A model generated the notes under the pieces. That model worked only from the letters and a program-made list of their open reading frames with translations. It was not told the DNA's origin and did no database searches. DNA of 64,000 nt, from positions 1-64,000 of the forward strand of contig NW_026515508.1 of the NCBI RefSeq assembly GCF_014898815.1. Reading direction: 5' to 3'. The translations under genes and the position numbers were made by a program. This stretch comes from Panonychus citri (taxonomy: Eukaryota; Arthropoda; Arachnida; Trombidiformes; Tetranychidae). Below, in pieces: positions 34,235-46,058 of the stretch (positions within the stretch are counted from its first letter, which is position 1; each line of letters begins with the position of its first letter).

Positions 34235-35772
34235 TCAAGGGAGTAAAAGTCCTTTGAGAAAAGCCCAGAAATGGGAAAGTGCTTGTTGTTGGACTTGTGT
34301 CTGAGCTGGAGTTTGATTAACGGTAGTGGTGAGATCTCGGGGTAAAAATGGCTTTAAAGAGGCCTGAAGTTTGTGCCAAAAAGTTTTCTCTTTAGTTGAG
34401 TAATTATCGGAAAATTTAATCGCGTCTGGACCATCAATATAATAATGAGCAAGTAAACGCTGAACAAGAAAAAGTTAATAAATGGAAAGAAAAAAATAAT
34501 TAGAAGAAAATAATTATTGTGATATTTTTGTTTAAAAATTTTCATCTAAAGTATACTAACCATGTCTAATAGTAAATCTTGTGTTAGAAATGAATCTCTG
34601 GTCACACTGTAAGTCATCTGCATGGGTCGCCCATATTCAAGGGGTTTAAATTCATTTGGAGGCATAACCCAAAAAGCTTGATACCTTGAGGTTAATCTTG
34701 GATTATCTTCATCGTAAGGTGAACAAATTAATCCAATACAGGGAATGTAAGTTGCATCAGTATCACCTTTCATTGCGATCTGATAATCCATTTGAGATTC
34801 AATGTCTCGTATGGTGGGTTGAGGGGCTGCTTTCGGGTGACTATGATACCAGCCAACGATGGTCAATTTTTTCTGATCCATATTTTGTCTAATCTCTTCT
34901 TCAACTTTTCGAGATCTTTCTTTATCACCAAGTCGAGTTTTACAAGGGAATGCTTGTAGAATTGACAAATTATGAGTTGTAATATCCCAAGAACCGCCAA
35001 GATAACCGACAACTTCACCGGTTGTTAAATGACAATGGAAATCAATTGTTAAAAGAGCATTTGTTGAAATTGTTAAGGTAAAAGGCTGAATCCTTTCCAG
35101 GGCACTGAATGGAATACATTTAACCATGGTATTGGTATCCTGTTGGATAAGTTTACTGGCAAGAGTATGATGTTCAACAACATTTTTCTCTTTCATTGGA
35201 TAATTGTCAGGTAAAAAAGTTAATGGGACAGGGGAAGAATCAGATGAAACACTTTGGGAATGGGTTAAATAGTCTGAGGCTGCCTTGGAATAAACCATTG
35301 CTGAATCGTACATGTTGGCCGAGGTGACAATCTTTCTTTGCTTTCGATACCATCTTAATTTATATGAATCGAGTCGCTTTCGTCGATACCTGATTGTAGA
35401 CCAAGCTGAACCAGGTTTACTGTTACTACTCTCTGGATTGACAAGTTTCTTACAGTGATTAAACCAGGCACTGGGTGTAGTAAATATTTGCTTTGATTGA
35501 GCCCATCTTATATTACCATTGGGTAATAAGTCAGCATCAAATTTAGTACCATAATAGTCCATGGTAAGTACATTGTTTCCAGGGTCGACAATTTGATCAT
35601 CGATTAAAGTTTTTAAGGAGCAAATTTGTCCTGACAAAGATTTACGTCCAACTTGACTTTTATGAGAAGTTGATGGAAGAGAGTCTTCGGTAACAGTATC
35701 ACCATCTGATGAATCGTTTCTGTCTAAATCTGTTCGCTCTTCAACATCACCGTCACTTGTGTTATTATCCAT
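34235..35772 (-). CDS. MPND: MPND-like JAMM/MPN domain protein, two exons
   Basis: Exon 1 (34561-35772, 404 codons) and exon 2 (34235-34459, 74 residues plus stop) are joined in phase 0 across a 101-nt intron (GTTAGT...GTTCAG). Residues ~46-110 resemble the RAMA region of MPND (SLKTLIDDQIVDPGNNVLTM, then FDADLLPNGNIRWAQSKQIF). The MPN domain (~215-360) carries a candidate catalytic Glu253 (GEVVGYLGG), zinc ligands His310 and His312 (GWYHSHP) and Asp323. Thr320 stands where JAMM enzymes usually have Ser. IRDIESQMDYQ and CIGLICSPY match the MPND family well. Vertebrate MPND is a nuclear protein reported to sense N6-methyladenine DNA. Activity in this organism is unproven. Its 3' third is duplicated at 13599-14400. 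Confidence 0.9.
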
Positions 35773-38700
35773 GATTATGGTGAATTATTGTGTAACTTTG
35801 TTTAATTCTAAACAGGTTGGTTGTGTTCTTTGTCTTGAATGGCGTGAGTAGAAAAATTAAACTCCAACAAAGCAATAGTATAAAATATGAATTATACTGA
35901 AAGTCTTTGAAGGCTAAGTAGAAAATAAAATTGAGAGTATTATCTGTGAAAATGAAAAGAAAAATTAAATTAAAATTACCATTCAAATATAATTTCATTG
36001 GAAGAAAAATAAAATCAAAAACGCTAATTACCTTTCTTTTTAAGTAGATAGCCGATGGAAGATTTTAATATTTAGTCTAATGAGATTAGGTCCACTTGTA
36101 TTCAAGACAATTTTTGATATCAGTGAGTATTAATTACCAATCAATTTTTCATTATCATCTAATGATAAGAATGGAAGTAGTAAATTTTGACAAAAGTAGT
36201 TCGAAAACACAGTTCAACATATCTTTTTGTATACACAGGAAGTGTTACCGGTCCAGCGACAATATTATTACAAACAGCTCTTTTCAGGTATCCTGATCAT
36301 AATTCACCTCGGCCAAACATGAAGAATTTAAAGATAACCCATAATTAAACCTTTAACCGAATAAAACAATTAAAGAATAAGTAGAAAAAAAGGCGAGAAG
36401 ATGAAATGGTCGAAAGAGAACAAATGAGTTTGACCAGATGGAATAATCCAAAATCCAAAAAAAAATTCTCTTTCAACAATGGTTGGTTTATATTCTCCTT
36501 TAGGTGTTTTGATTTTCCAGTTAAAATTGAGGATTCTTAATATAATTCGATAGAAAAACCAAGTTAAAGAAGCAGGGAAAAAAATCTAAGAGAAAGTAAA
36601 AGAAAGAGAAAAAAGAAAGAAGAAAAGATGAGATGAAGATAGGAGACAAAAGAACAAAAAATCAGAATTAAAACAGAAATCACAACTGATCTATCTTTTG
36701 ATTTTCCACCAAAAAAAAAGAAAACACATTTACAATCAAAACACCAAATAAACCATCAATTAAATGAAAACTGAGCAACAAAATTGAATAAAATAAAAAC
36801 CCATCGACAATTGAAACTGTGAATTATTAATAAAAAAAGAATTCAATCAAAACCAATAAGTAGATAATATTAATGACAATTGGTTCTAACACAATGCAAA
36901 AAAGAAAAAGAAATTGCATCAACATTTGACAAGAGAAAATCCATTTGAAATCGATTAGCTTACCTGGTATTCCAATAAACAATCACTGTTCACAATCAGT
37001 TAAACAACTAAGGTAAACAAATCAATCAACTAAATTGATTAACAATTTAACAAATTAAAGCGAAAATAAATTGTTCCAAAATCAAAAGGAACAATTAATC
37101 AAGATGAATTTAAATTTTGTAACCAAAGTGAAAAAAAAACCAAAAAAGAATTAGAGGGAAAAAGGGAACGTATTCTAATAACAAACAGTAAATTCTATTC
37201 TCCAGAAAAAGTAGAAATTCGAGCCAACAGATGTCACTACTTTTGCCTCTTTCTTTTCTCTTTTCGGCTGAGCTGTTAAAATAGACATTCGATTGGCTAT
37301 TTTAACCGACGAGAATTAAATTTAAATATTAATTGTTGAGAAAATGGAATCGAAAAGATTTTTTAAAATAATTTCCAAAAAGAATCGTCTATTAATCACT
37401 GCGCGAATAATTAAATCAATGATAATTAAAACGTGGAAAAAGTTACAGAGAAAAGAAATGATTAGATTGTAACAATTAACTAATTAATTGGAAAAAGAAG
37501 AAAAAATTTTCCATTAAATTTGCTTGATGAAAATTTTCAAACGATTAACAATTTGTTTTCTTACAATTAAATGATAATCTCTCTCTCTAAATAATTAACC
37601 TTGATTAAGAGATAATAACAGCAACAACAATAAAAATGAAAGAAAATAATTAAATAGTTAATAGTTAATTGTTGAAACAGGAAAGAAATCGAATCGTTTA
37701 AAAAAAGTTAACCGATCATCACTAATCAAACTAATCATCAACCTGATCATTATTATATTAGTTTGATAGTTGATTGTCTCATTTTATTTGTATAATTAGA
37801 TTCAATTATCTGTACGTGTAAATTTTATTCAAATTGTTTCGCAGATGATTAAGATTATCCATTAATTAAGTGTTAATTGTTTAGGAAGGTGAAGAAGAAG
37901 AAGAAGAAAAAAAAAAGTAAACAAAAGTTTTTCGTTTAAATCAATGATCCATGTAACCACATTATGGTTAAACAATCAGCAGCAATTAAGTGAAACAAAT
38001 ATACTGTTCACAACAATTAAAGAGTAAATAAATTTAGTTAACCAATTAGAGGAAGAAGAAAAAAAAATCTTAACCAAATGATAGACAATTAAAAGTTTAA
38101 CCATTGACTTGAAGGAATTGAAGTAACAACAACAACATCAACAACTCGAACAACAATTAATCAACAAGTTGATCATGTTCATATTTAGAGTTTAAGAGAG
38201 AGAGAGAATTAAGTTTCAGATTAACCATGATAATCATTCATGATGAATAATATTCTGAAAGAGTAGAAAACCTTGATTCAGGAAAGAAGGAAAAACTCAA
38301 AGAAGATTTTTTTTTCTCTTCTCTCTTTTTCTCTTACAACAACAAACGGGTGGGTTGTTGTTGTGAGTGGGGTGGAAAGTGGGTAGAGAAAGAGACAGGT
38401 AAAGAAAAGAAGTTGTTGTTGATGATGATGATGATGATGGTGAGGTGGAGGAAGAAGATGATGAGGGAAGAGGGAGGGAAGGTTTTTAAGGAGGAAAAAA
38501 GGTAAAGGTAAAATATATTAGTTTAGAGAAGGAAAAAGAAGAGAGAGAAAAGTTAACAACGAACAAGAAGAAAAGTGGGAGAGAGAGAGAAAAAGATGAA
38601 AAGAAGAGAGTGGGCTTGGTGGTAATAGAAGATGATGGTGGTGTGAGAGAGAAAATTATGGAATCTCTCTTTCTCTCTCTTTCTATCATCATCATCGTTT
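35773..38700. other. MPND upstream and intergenic, no gene seen
   Basis: About 2.9 kb of AT-rich sequence with purine-rich patches (36580-36660, 38380-38660). Short frames in the purine-rich part are low-complexity. I see no domain or splice-linked exon. An AGATGTCACTA word lies at 37229-37239. Confidence 0.4.
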
Positions 38701-38789
38701 CTACCTCTACTTATACTCATTTGATTTAGGCTTGGTTCCTATTCTGTTGATAAAAGACAAACACATCTCATTACATTATTATCATTGAA

Positions 38790-39149
38790 GATATGAAATG
38801 TTGTTGGGTGGAAGATGAAAAATCTCATCATCATCAACCCCTTTTTGTTTTTTGGCTCATCTTCATCTTATCTTCCTTTCTCTCTCTCTCTCTTATTATC
38901 TCTTCCTCTTTCTCTTCCCTCTGTCTATTAGCGATAAAGTTTCCTTTCCTTTTTCGTCTTAATTCCCTCTCCGCCCTCCTTACCACCCTTTCTCAATCTC
39001 TTTCTTCTTCTCTTTCTTTTACATTTTTCCATCTCTCATGATGATCATCACCATCACCATCATCATCATCAACATCATCATATTGCCCTCCACCCACTTT
39101 TTTCCTCATCATCATCATTTCCAAAAACTTTCTGTGTGTTGGATCAACT

Positions 39150-39180
<31 letters not shown>

Positions 39181-40040
39181 GCTATTTTCTTTCCTTTCCC
39201 TCCCTTTCCCTGTACTTTTACCACTCTCTTCCCTTCTCCACCCACTCCTCCACCTCCTCTTCATTCTCTTTGCTATTCCATCATCATCATCATTTACTCC
39301 TCTCTCCCTTCCACCCATGTTCTACCTCCCACTCCTTCTTGTCTCGATCTTCTTCTTTTTCCTCTTCATCCCTAGAATCGAGATTCGAGAAAATTACTTT
39401 CATCTTCTTCTTCCTTTCCCATCATCAAAATCTTTATCCATCTCATCTCCTTTTTTTCCTTCATCATCATCTCATCTCATTTTCTCTTCCTCCTCTTCTA
39501 TCATCCTCCTCTTTTATCTTCCTCCTCTTTCCACATAATCATTTCCCGTCCAGGCTTCTCTTTCTTTTCTTCTCTCTCTTTTTCTCATCTCTATCATAAC
39601 TTTTTTCCCTTTTCAATCATTCACATTTCGTTTCTCTCTTTCTTTCCACTTTCCTCCTTTTCTTTTTTCCTCTTTTTTTTTCCTTTTTTTCTCTCTCAGT
39701 ATCCATTTTCTCTCCCCCCACCTCCACCTCCTCCTTTCTCTTCCTCCTACTCTTCTTGATCATCTTCTTCCTCTTTCATTTTCCTCTCCCCCTCCGCCTC
39801 CTCCTTCTCTTCCTCCTCCTCCTCCTTCTTTTCCATTCTCTCATCTTCCTCCCACTTTTTTCCTTTTCCATCATCATCCAACATTCACCAAAGTAACAAC
39901 AAAATCATCATCATCCTCATCATCCTCATGTCATACTCAGCATTCACGAAAACACACACAACCACCAACATCAAACTCTAACTACGAAAACAAAAAGTTC
40001 ACCCGAACTCTAACTCTCTCTTTCTTTTCCTCTTAGATAG

Positions 40041-40086
<46 letters not shown>

Positions 40087-40680
40087 AATGCAACCAACTA
40101 TCTCTTACAATTTTTCATCATCATTTTTATCTTCTTCTTCCTTATCATTATCATTTCCACCCACTTATCATCTTCCTCCTCTGCCTTCACCATGTTAATA
40201 ATATACACATATATTTATATCCTCTCTCCCCTCTTACTCTCTCTCTCTCTCTCTTCCCTCAATAGCCTCTATCATCTCTTTTTCATCTGATTTTCCCTTG
40301 ACTCGCCTTACACCCTTCATCATCTTCTTCATCATCATCATCATCCTCCTTCTTTTCCTCCTCCTCCTCCTTTTTTCTTCTTCCTTCATTATCTCATCTT
40401 TTTCCCTGTTAGTCAAAAGTCTCCCACTTTTTTTTCCTTTTTCATCTTCTCTCTTTTTCTCTCTCACTTTTCTCTCTCTCTCTCAATCTCTCACTTATCT
40501 TCCGCCCTCTTTTTTTCTCTTCTCTGATCTTCATCTTCATCATCATTGCTGCTTTAGCTTTTTATCCAAGTTTTTCTTTCTTACAAACTCTCGTCTTTCC
40601 ATCTCCTTCTTCAAACTAATTGTGAGTTTATCTTATTTGGAACTTTTTGTTTTTCTTTGATATTTTTTTTTTCTCTTTAG
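38790..40680 (+). other. Pyrimidine-rich tract upstream of zinc-finger gene
   Basis: Nearly 1.9 kb of the plus strand is made of C and T with scattered ATCATC blocks and (CT)n runs (for example 39157-39180, 40043-40076, 40239-40252). Open frames here on both strands are composition artefacts (Ser/Phe/Leu-rich on plus, Glu/Arg-rich on minus). The tract ends in a strong 3' splice site (TTTTTTTTTTCTCTTTAG at about 40680), 136 bp before the zinc-finger ATG. It is therefore probably an intron or upstream leader of that gene. Confidence 0.7.
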
Positions 40681-40815
40681 AAAAAACAAATTCTCCAACT
40701 TTTCCTAGTCCCAAATACCATAGGGATATTTACCACCCATTGGATATATTCAAAGTGCTGGAATTTACATATAAAAACAATTCTAACTGTTAACAATTAA
40801 CAGTAACGCAAGAAA

Positions 40816-42303
40816 ATGATTTCAGAAAGTGATTTCTACAATCAAACTAATCATCATCACCTTCACTCTGTAAACAAACAACAACAACAACATAGTCTTA
40901 ATAATAACAACAAACTGTTTGGTGTTGGTCAGAAAAAAAGATACTCATGTGACCAATGTTCATATTCAACTGACCGCCGTGACCTTTACCGAAGACATGA
41001 AAACATCCATAGGGACGAGAAACCATTTCGTTGTTACGTTTGTAATAAGATGTTCAATCGAGCTGATCATGTAAAGAAACATTTCCTTCGGATTCACAAA
41101 GGACTCGAATATAATGTTAAACTAATTAAGAGGTTAAATGGTGTTGATTATTCATCATCTTCATCATTATCACCAACATCGACAACAACATCCTCATCAT
41201 CAACAACAACAACAACAGTTGACAGCAATCAAAATGGAGGTTCCTGTTTAAATGGTTACCTAACTGATGGAATTGGTCATTTAATTACATCGAGTAACGT
41301 TATTGACAATTTACCATCACAATTAACAACAACCACAACCATAACAACACCAACAACACAATCATCTATCAATGGATTCAATTGTTTAACTAATTTAACA
41401 AGTAAATCAAATCATCGATCATTATTTAATTCCTATGGTTCTCAAGCTGTTTTTCCTAAATTTAAATCTATTAATCCACCTACACAATCTAACCAACGAT
41501 CATTGTTAACACCTGTAAAATCACAATTAACTCAACAATCAAATCAACAGCAATCAACAACATCATCATCATCATTACGATCATTACAATTACAATCATC
41601 AACACCATCACCACCAATGGGACAACCTAATCAACGATCGTTGTTAACTATGGTACAATCATCACAAACAAAATCTAAATGTAAATCTCAATTATCACCA
41701 TCACCTAAACCATTATCAACACAATCAATTTCCCCAATGATAATACAACAACAATCAACACAATTACCACCACAAACACAACCACAACCTCAAAGATCAT
41801 TACTAAATTTGGTACAACATCAACATCAACCTTCAAACTCACCAACACCACCACCACCCCAATCAACATCATCCTCGCCCTCACCACCATCACCATCCCA
41901 ACAACCACCCTCATCGTCATCAACATCATCACTATTATCATCATTATCATCTTTATCATCATTATCTTCATTATCCTCTCTGTCTTCCTCATCACCATCA
42001 ACCTACAATACAAATATTGATAGTGATGATGATACCACTATCACCACAATCAACAATAACAATCAAATAATAATAGTAATTTGTGGTAAACGAAATTCAA
42101 ATCAGAAATCGATAATTAATCACATGTTAAATCACAATGGCCTTAAACGATCCCGTAAATATCCCTCCCAATGCTTGACCCGATCTTCGTCCTCCTCATC
42201 GATATCATCGTCCTCGAATATAACCCGAAAGGACCGAAGGAAACAAAGTAAACCCAAACGGGCTTCAATTGACCCCAACGAAGTTGAACTTTGTGTCTCC
42301 TAA
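40816..42303 (+). CDS. C2H2 zinc-finger protein, two fingers, low-complexity tail
   Basis: The 495-residue protein carries a His/Gln/Asn-rich start and two tandem C2H2 fingers. Finger 1 is residues 43-65 (YSCDQCSYSTDRRDLYRRHE, then NIH). Finger 2 is residues 71-94 (FRCYVCNKMFNRADHVKKHF, then LRIH), joined by an RDEKP linker. A basic segment follows, then ~370 residues rich in Ser, Thr, Gln and Pro. The tail repeats a short motif RSLL (NQRSLLTPV, NQRSLLTMV, PQRSLLNLV) and a (SSL)n run. This architecture fits a sequence-specific transcription regulator, acting in the nucleus. I cannot assign an orthologue. A splice acceptor at 40680 suggests an upstream exon, but ATG 40816 in AAAATGATT context is the first in-frame start I see. 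Confidence 0.85.
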   Translation: MISESDFYNQTNHHHLHSVNKQQQQHSLNNNNKLFGVGQKKRYSCDQCSYSTDRRDLYRRHENIHRDEKPFRCYVCNKMFNRADHVKKHFLRIHKGLEYNVKLIKRLNGVDYSSSSSLSPTSTTTSSSSTTTTTVDSNQNGGSCLNGYLTDGIGHLITSSNVIDNLPSQLTTTTTITTPTTQSSINGFNCLTNLTSKSNHRSLFNSYGSQAVFPKFKSINPPTQSNQRSLLTPVKSQLTQQSNQQQSTTSSSSLRSLQLQSSTPSPPMGQPNQRSLLTMVQSSQTKSKCKSQLSPSPKPLSTQSISPMIIQQQSTQLPPQTQPQPQRSLLNLVQHQHQPSNSPTPPPPQSTSSSPSPPSPSQQPPSSSSTSSLLSSLSSLSSLSSLSSLSSSSPSTYNTNIDSDDDTTITTINNNNQIIIVICGKRNSNQKSIINHMLNHNGLKRSRKYPSQCLTRSSSSSSISSSSNITRKDRRKQSKPKRASIDPNEVELCVS

Positions 42304-43769
42304 ACAATTAAATTTGAAAGGGAAACAAATTCTAAATTAACTCACTCATCATGATCATCATAATTAATTAACTAATATCCTTAATTGCCAAATTGTTTCT
42401 AATCTATTAGCTCTAATCACCACTCATATTTATATGTAATAATTAAAACCAAGTGTAATTAAGTGTGGGTGTTAATGTTAAATATTATATTATATTGATA
42501 AAATAAAATAGTATCGTTGGAAAATCAATTTAATTGTCATTCATGATTTAATATTAATCGATATTAATTCAACTCAATTATCTAGACAACGTCGCCATCT
42601 ATTGAAATGATTTACTTTCATTTTCAATCATTTGATTGTCAACAATCAGTTTAACAACATTTTCTTAACATAATTGTTAACAATTAAGATTATAATTAAG
42701 ACATTGAGCTACTGATTGTCAAGGTGATTATTGTTTTCTTATTCAAATAATTGCTCTTTATCTTGATGACCATTGGTCAAGGTTTTTTAATCTGTGTTAT
42801 TGTGGTTGCGATTAAAGTTCAAATTGGTAATCACAATTAACTTTGAAACCTTTTTTTTTTGTGTTTAATTATCTTTAATTGTGTTTCTCATTGATTGTCG
42901 GTGTTTAAACAGTTAATTAAAATCCCATCAAGTGGCTAGAAATCAGTAAATTGTTTGTTGATCCTCTTTCATTTTTGAGTCAAGTAGTCAAATCAAATAG
43001 TTAAACTGGGAAACTCTAATCAAAGGCTAATTGTTGTAAATCCCAAGGAAAATTTTAAACCTTTTACCAATTTACAATTTAAATCATTGTTAAGATTAAA
43101 TTACTTTTCAATTAATCTGAAAACGAAATTTTGCTGAAAAGTGTCGCCATCTATTGGAATAGTTAACAACTAGGAACCAGTGATTAAATTGATTGTTGAT
43201 TAATCTGTTGTTACTTATTAATTTACCTTTCGTTTTTTTTTGTTGATATCACTAAATGATGATCGGTAAAAAAATCGTCTCGAACTGGAAAAAAAATGTT
43301 CAGAATTTTCTATTCGATCTGTTTTTTTGTCGTTCTTATGGATTGACTTGAAGATGATTTTGATTATGAAAATGAAGATGATTGAAGATCTGTCATCCAC
43401 TTGATCTCAATTGTAATCAGCATGATATTTTTTTGTCAACACTCTTAATCATGATAAGTTAATCACTTGTTGCATTTGCAATTTGATTATAACCACATAG
43501 ACACTTACATCAGTTACCTTAAATTATTTATGATCAATATTGTTTTTACATCAACTAAATTAACAGTCCAATCAAAATAATGAGTAGTTAATCATTACTT
43601 TTATAACCTTAATTTTGTTAACATTTGATGATCATTTGGTTAGCTCAGCATCATCAGTGGTTAATGTTGACAAAAATGAAATTGAACAAGTATGTTTAAT
43701 ATAAATTGCTATGAAATTGTAAGCAATTAACTTCTAATTGTTAAAATCTAATTGTAATACTGTAAACAG
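42304..43769. other. Intergenic, with two CTCF-like words
   Basis: AT-rich sequence between the zinc-finger and GM2-activator-like genes. It holds GTCGCCATCTATTG at 42591-42604 and GTCGCCATCTATTGG at 43143-43157, the only such words I noticed. The first exon of the GM2-activator-like gene should lie near its right end but could not be fixed. Confidence 0.45.
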
Positions 43770-44365
43770 AATTTCAATTTTACCGGATTACTTTTCAAGG
43801 ATTTTTCTTGGTCTCAATGTGGAAACACCGATGTGATTAAATTCAGTCGACTTGAACTCGATCCCGATCCAATGGTCATTCCTGGAATACTTTCCCTTGG
43901 ACTTGATGTTTTACTGAAAGCAAATTTAACAGCCCCACTTCCGGTAAGTGACCAATAATCACCCGAAGTATCAAATGTTGATCGAATTTGTTTACTCTTC
44001 TCTTCCCTTCGTCGATTTTCAAGTTCACATTGAGAATGAAGAAAAAAGTGTTCGGTGTTTGGGTGAATATTCCTTGCGAAAGCGGTTTTGGTTCCTGTGA
44101 TTATCCCGATTTCTGCCTATTGTGGCCTTACCCTAAACCTTGTTCGGAAGTTTATACTCGCTACAATGTCCCTTGTTCGTGCCCATTCACCGCGGGAAGA
44201 TACAACTTCCCGGAAAGTGTCGTCGGAAATGCAACCCTACCCTTTACAGATATTCCCAAGTGGCTCGAGAATGGACATTACTCAATCGAAGCTCGTCTAT
44301 TGGATCCAAGTGGCACTGAACAGTTTTGTATGCAAATTCTCATGCAAATGAAGATTGCCAATTAA
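43770..44365 (+). CDS. GM2-activator-like lipid-transfer protein (partial)
   Basis: Two exons are visible. Exon A (43770-43943) starts after a CTGTAAACAG acceptor and encodes NFNFTGLLFKDFSWSQCG, then an LDPDPMVIPG stretch. Exon B (44024-44365) follows an 80-nt intron (GTAAGT...TTTCAAG) in phase 0 and encodes KKKVFGVWVNIPCESGFGSC, then PCSCPFTAGRYNFPES and a WLENGHYSIEARLLD stretch to the stop. The order FSW.QC, LDPDP, IPC...GSC, CPF..G.Y and G.Y.IE is that of GM2A, a lysosomal beta-cup protein that extracts glycolipids from membranes. The Cys pattern is preserved. A 5' exon with the signal peptide is expected but not located. Arthropod relatives may bind other lipids. Confidence 0.85.
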
Positions 44366-46058
44366 ATTTGATTCCCTTTACCGGCCCTGTAATCAATTAA
44401 TTACAGTAAAGTCATTGAACACACTCACAGTACCAATCAAGTGGATACATGATGATTATCAACAAATCCAAGTTTCCGTGATCCTCTTAAAGTCAATCTT
44501 TTATCATCATGCTGATGATGAGGATAATTAATCAATCTAATCAGGGGCACTTAATCATCAAAACAATTTGACTACAATTTGATTCATTTTCTCTTGTAAC
44601 AATTGGGATGATTAGATGATAATTGAAAACTCGATGTGATTTTGAAAGCTCAGAGTATAAGGTGATGGTAATTCAGAATAATTAAATATGCGCCCAGTGG
44701 GAGAGGGTTAATAGTGAATCATTATAACTCTAATGATGAGAAGGAAATTATTTCGAACATTTCATCTTCTCTTCCTCTCTCCCTCTCTTTGTCTCTTTCT
44801 TTTTTTTCTGTCAAAAAATCCATCACTCAGTTAACTCATCCTCAATTTCATTCACATCACCATGATGATGATCCTTTTTGTCTTCTTCTTCTTTCAAATC
44901 ATATTGAATCTCTCAAGAGATAAGATGATAAAGTGAAGACGAAGAAGACAAAGAATCTTATTGGTAGAGAGTCTTTCGTTTTTCTCTTTCCTTTTCTCAT
45001 CATCTTAATCTCATATTCGATAGTTTTTCAGTTCCATCTTCATCTTCAGCATTCCCATGATTAGACTCTTAAACTATTCCAATAACTGATTCGCTATTAT
45101 GTTGAAGCTGAAAAAACTTTTTACTCCAAATTTGAGATTTTGTCTGAAATCATTTGAACTCGAAAACGGAAAGAACAGAAACTAATTCCAATTTCTACCT
45201 CTTTTCCACTCACAATTCTTGACCTATCACCGATATTCATGAGTTCTGATAGGAAAATCTTAGAAGGATGAACAGAGGAATCGAAAGTCAGAAAGAAAAC
45301 TTAAACCAGCGAGTAAAAGTCATTCATCTTTCGAAGAAACAATTTTTGTCTCGAACAAAATAAAAAAAAAAGTTCTAATTCCATGGAAACTTTTACAACA
45401 AATGATTCATCTTTTTTGAGCCAAGATCATGATAAAATCTCTAATCATCATGATGATCATCATTTATCCCGTTCTAATGGTTTCCTTTGTAAATCTAGTT
45501 CGATAATTATGTTTTTCTCACAGAATCAATGAGATGAATAATGATCTAAGATAAACTATTAACACCTTCCAAATGAAACTGTATCATGATTAGAGATACA
45601 ATTAATTATCGATACACTTTTTGTGATCAAGAAAATTTTTATACATTAACAGGGAGAAAACAATTGAATCTCTTTTCCATGATAAATTCAGACTCACAAT
45701 ATTTCATTGAACAAAACTCAACCAACAAAAAGGGTTAATGATTGATGTTGATCATTAAACTCAATCATTTCAAAGGTAAATTCATGAGCTGAAGAATAAG
45801 AATTGGAACTGAGCTGATTTCGAAAAGAAAGAAAATTCTCAATTTATATAAGTTTCTATTCATATTCTATACCCAAAAGGTATTAAAGAAAGATTTAAAA
45901 TTTATTGACAGAATTCAGGGTAACAATAATTCTGATTTAATGATTTAGAATCAGATTTTCTATTCCATTATTACCATTCATTGATTCAAATACTTTTCAT
46001 CGCAAGTTTCATGAGATTCATCATGATATATACGATACATTTGGTCTCATTCAAGTTA
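44366..46058. other. Intergenic, no supported gene
   Basis: AT-rich with pyrimidine tracts near 44765-44810 and purine-rich stretches. A short plus-strand frame at 44714-44923 is low-complexity and is not called. Confidence 0.45.

Noticed and set aside
29923..37239. The word AGATGTCACTA at 29923 and 37229 as a regulatory pair
   Set aside because: Two 11-bp matches 7 kb apart in AT-rich DNA are too weak to interpret without genome-wide counts.
39038..39599. Long overlapping open frames rich in Ser, Phe, Leu and His
   Set aside because: They arise from the pyrimidine-rich tract, overlap in several frames, and have no domain or conserved block.
41705..42013. Minus-strand 102-codon Met/Val-rich frame
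   Set aside because: Antisense shadow of the Ser/Thr/Gln-rich coding region of the zinc-finger gene.
43638..43660. GGTTAGCTCAG word resembling a tRNA D-arm
   Set aside because: No cloverleaf, no T-arm (GGTTCGA) and no acceptor pairing around it.
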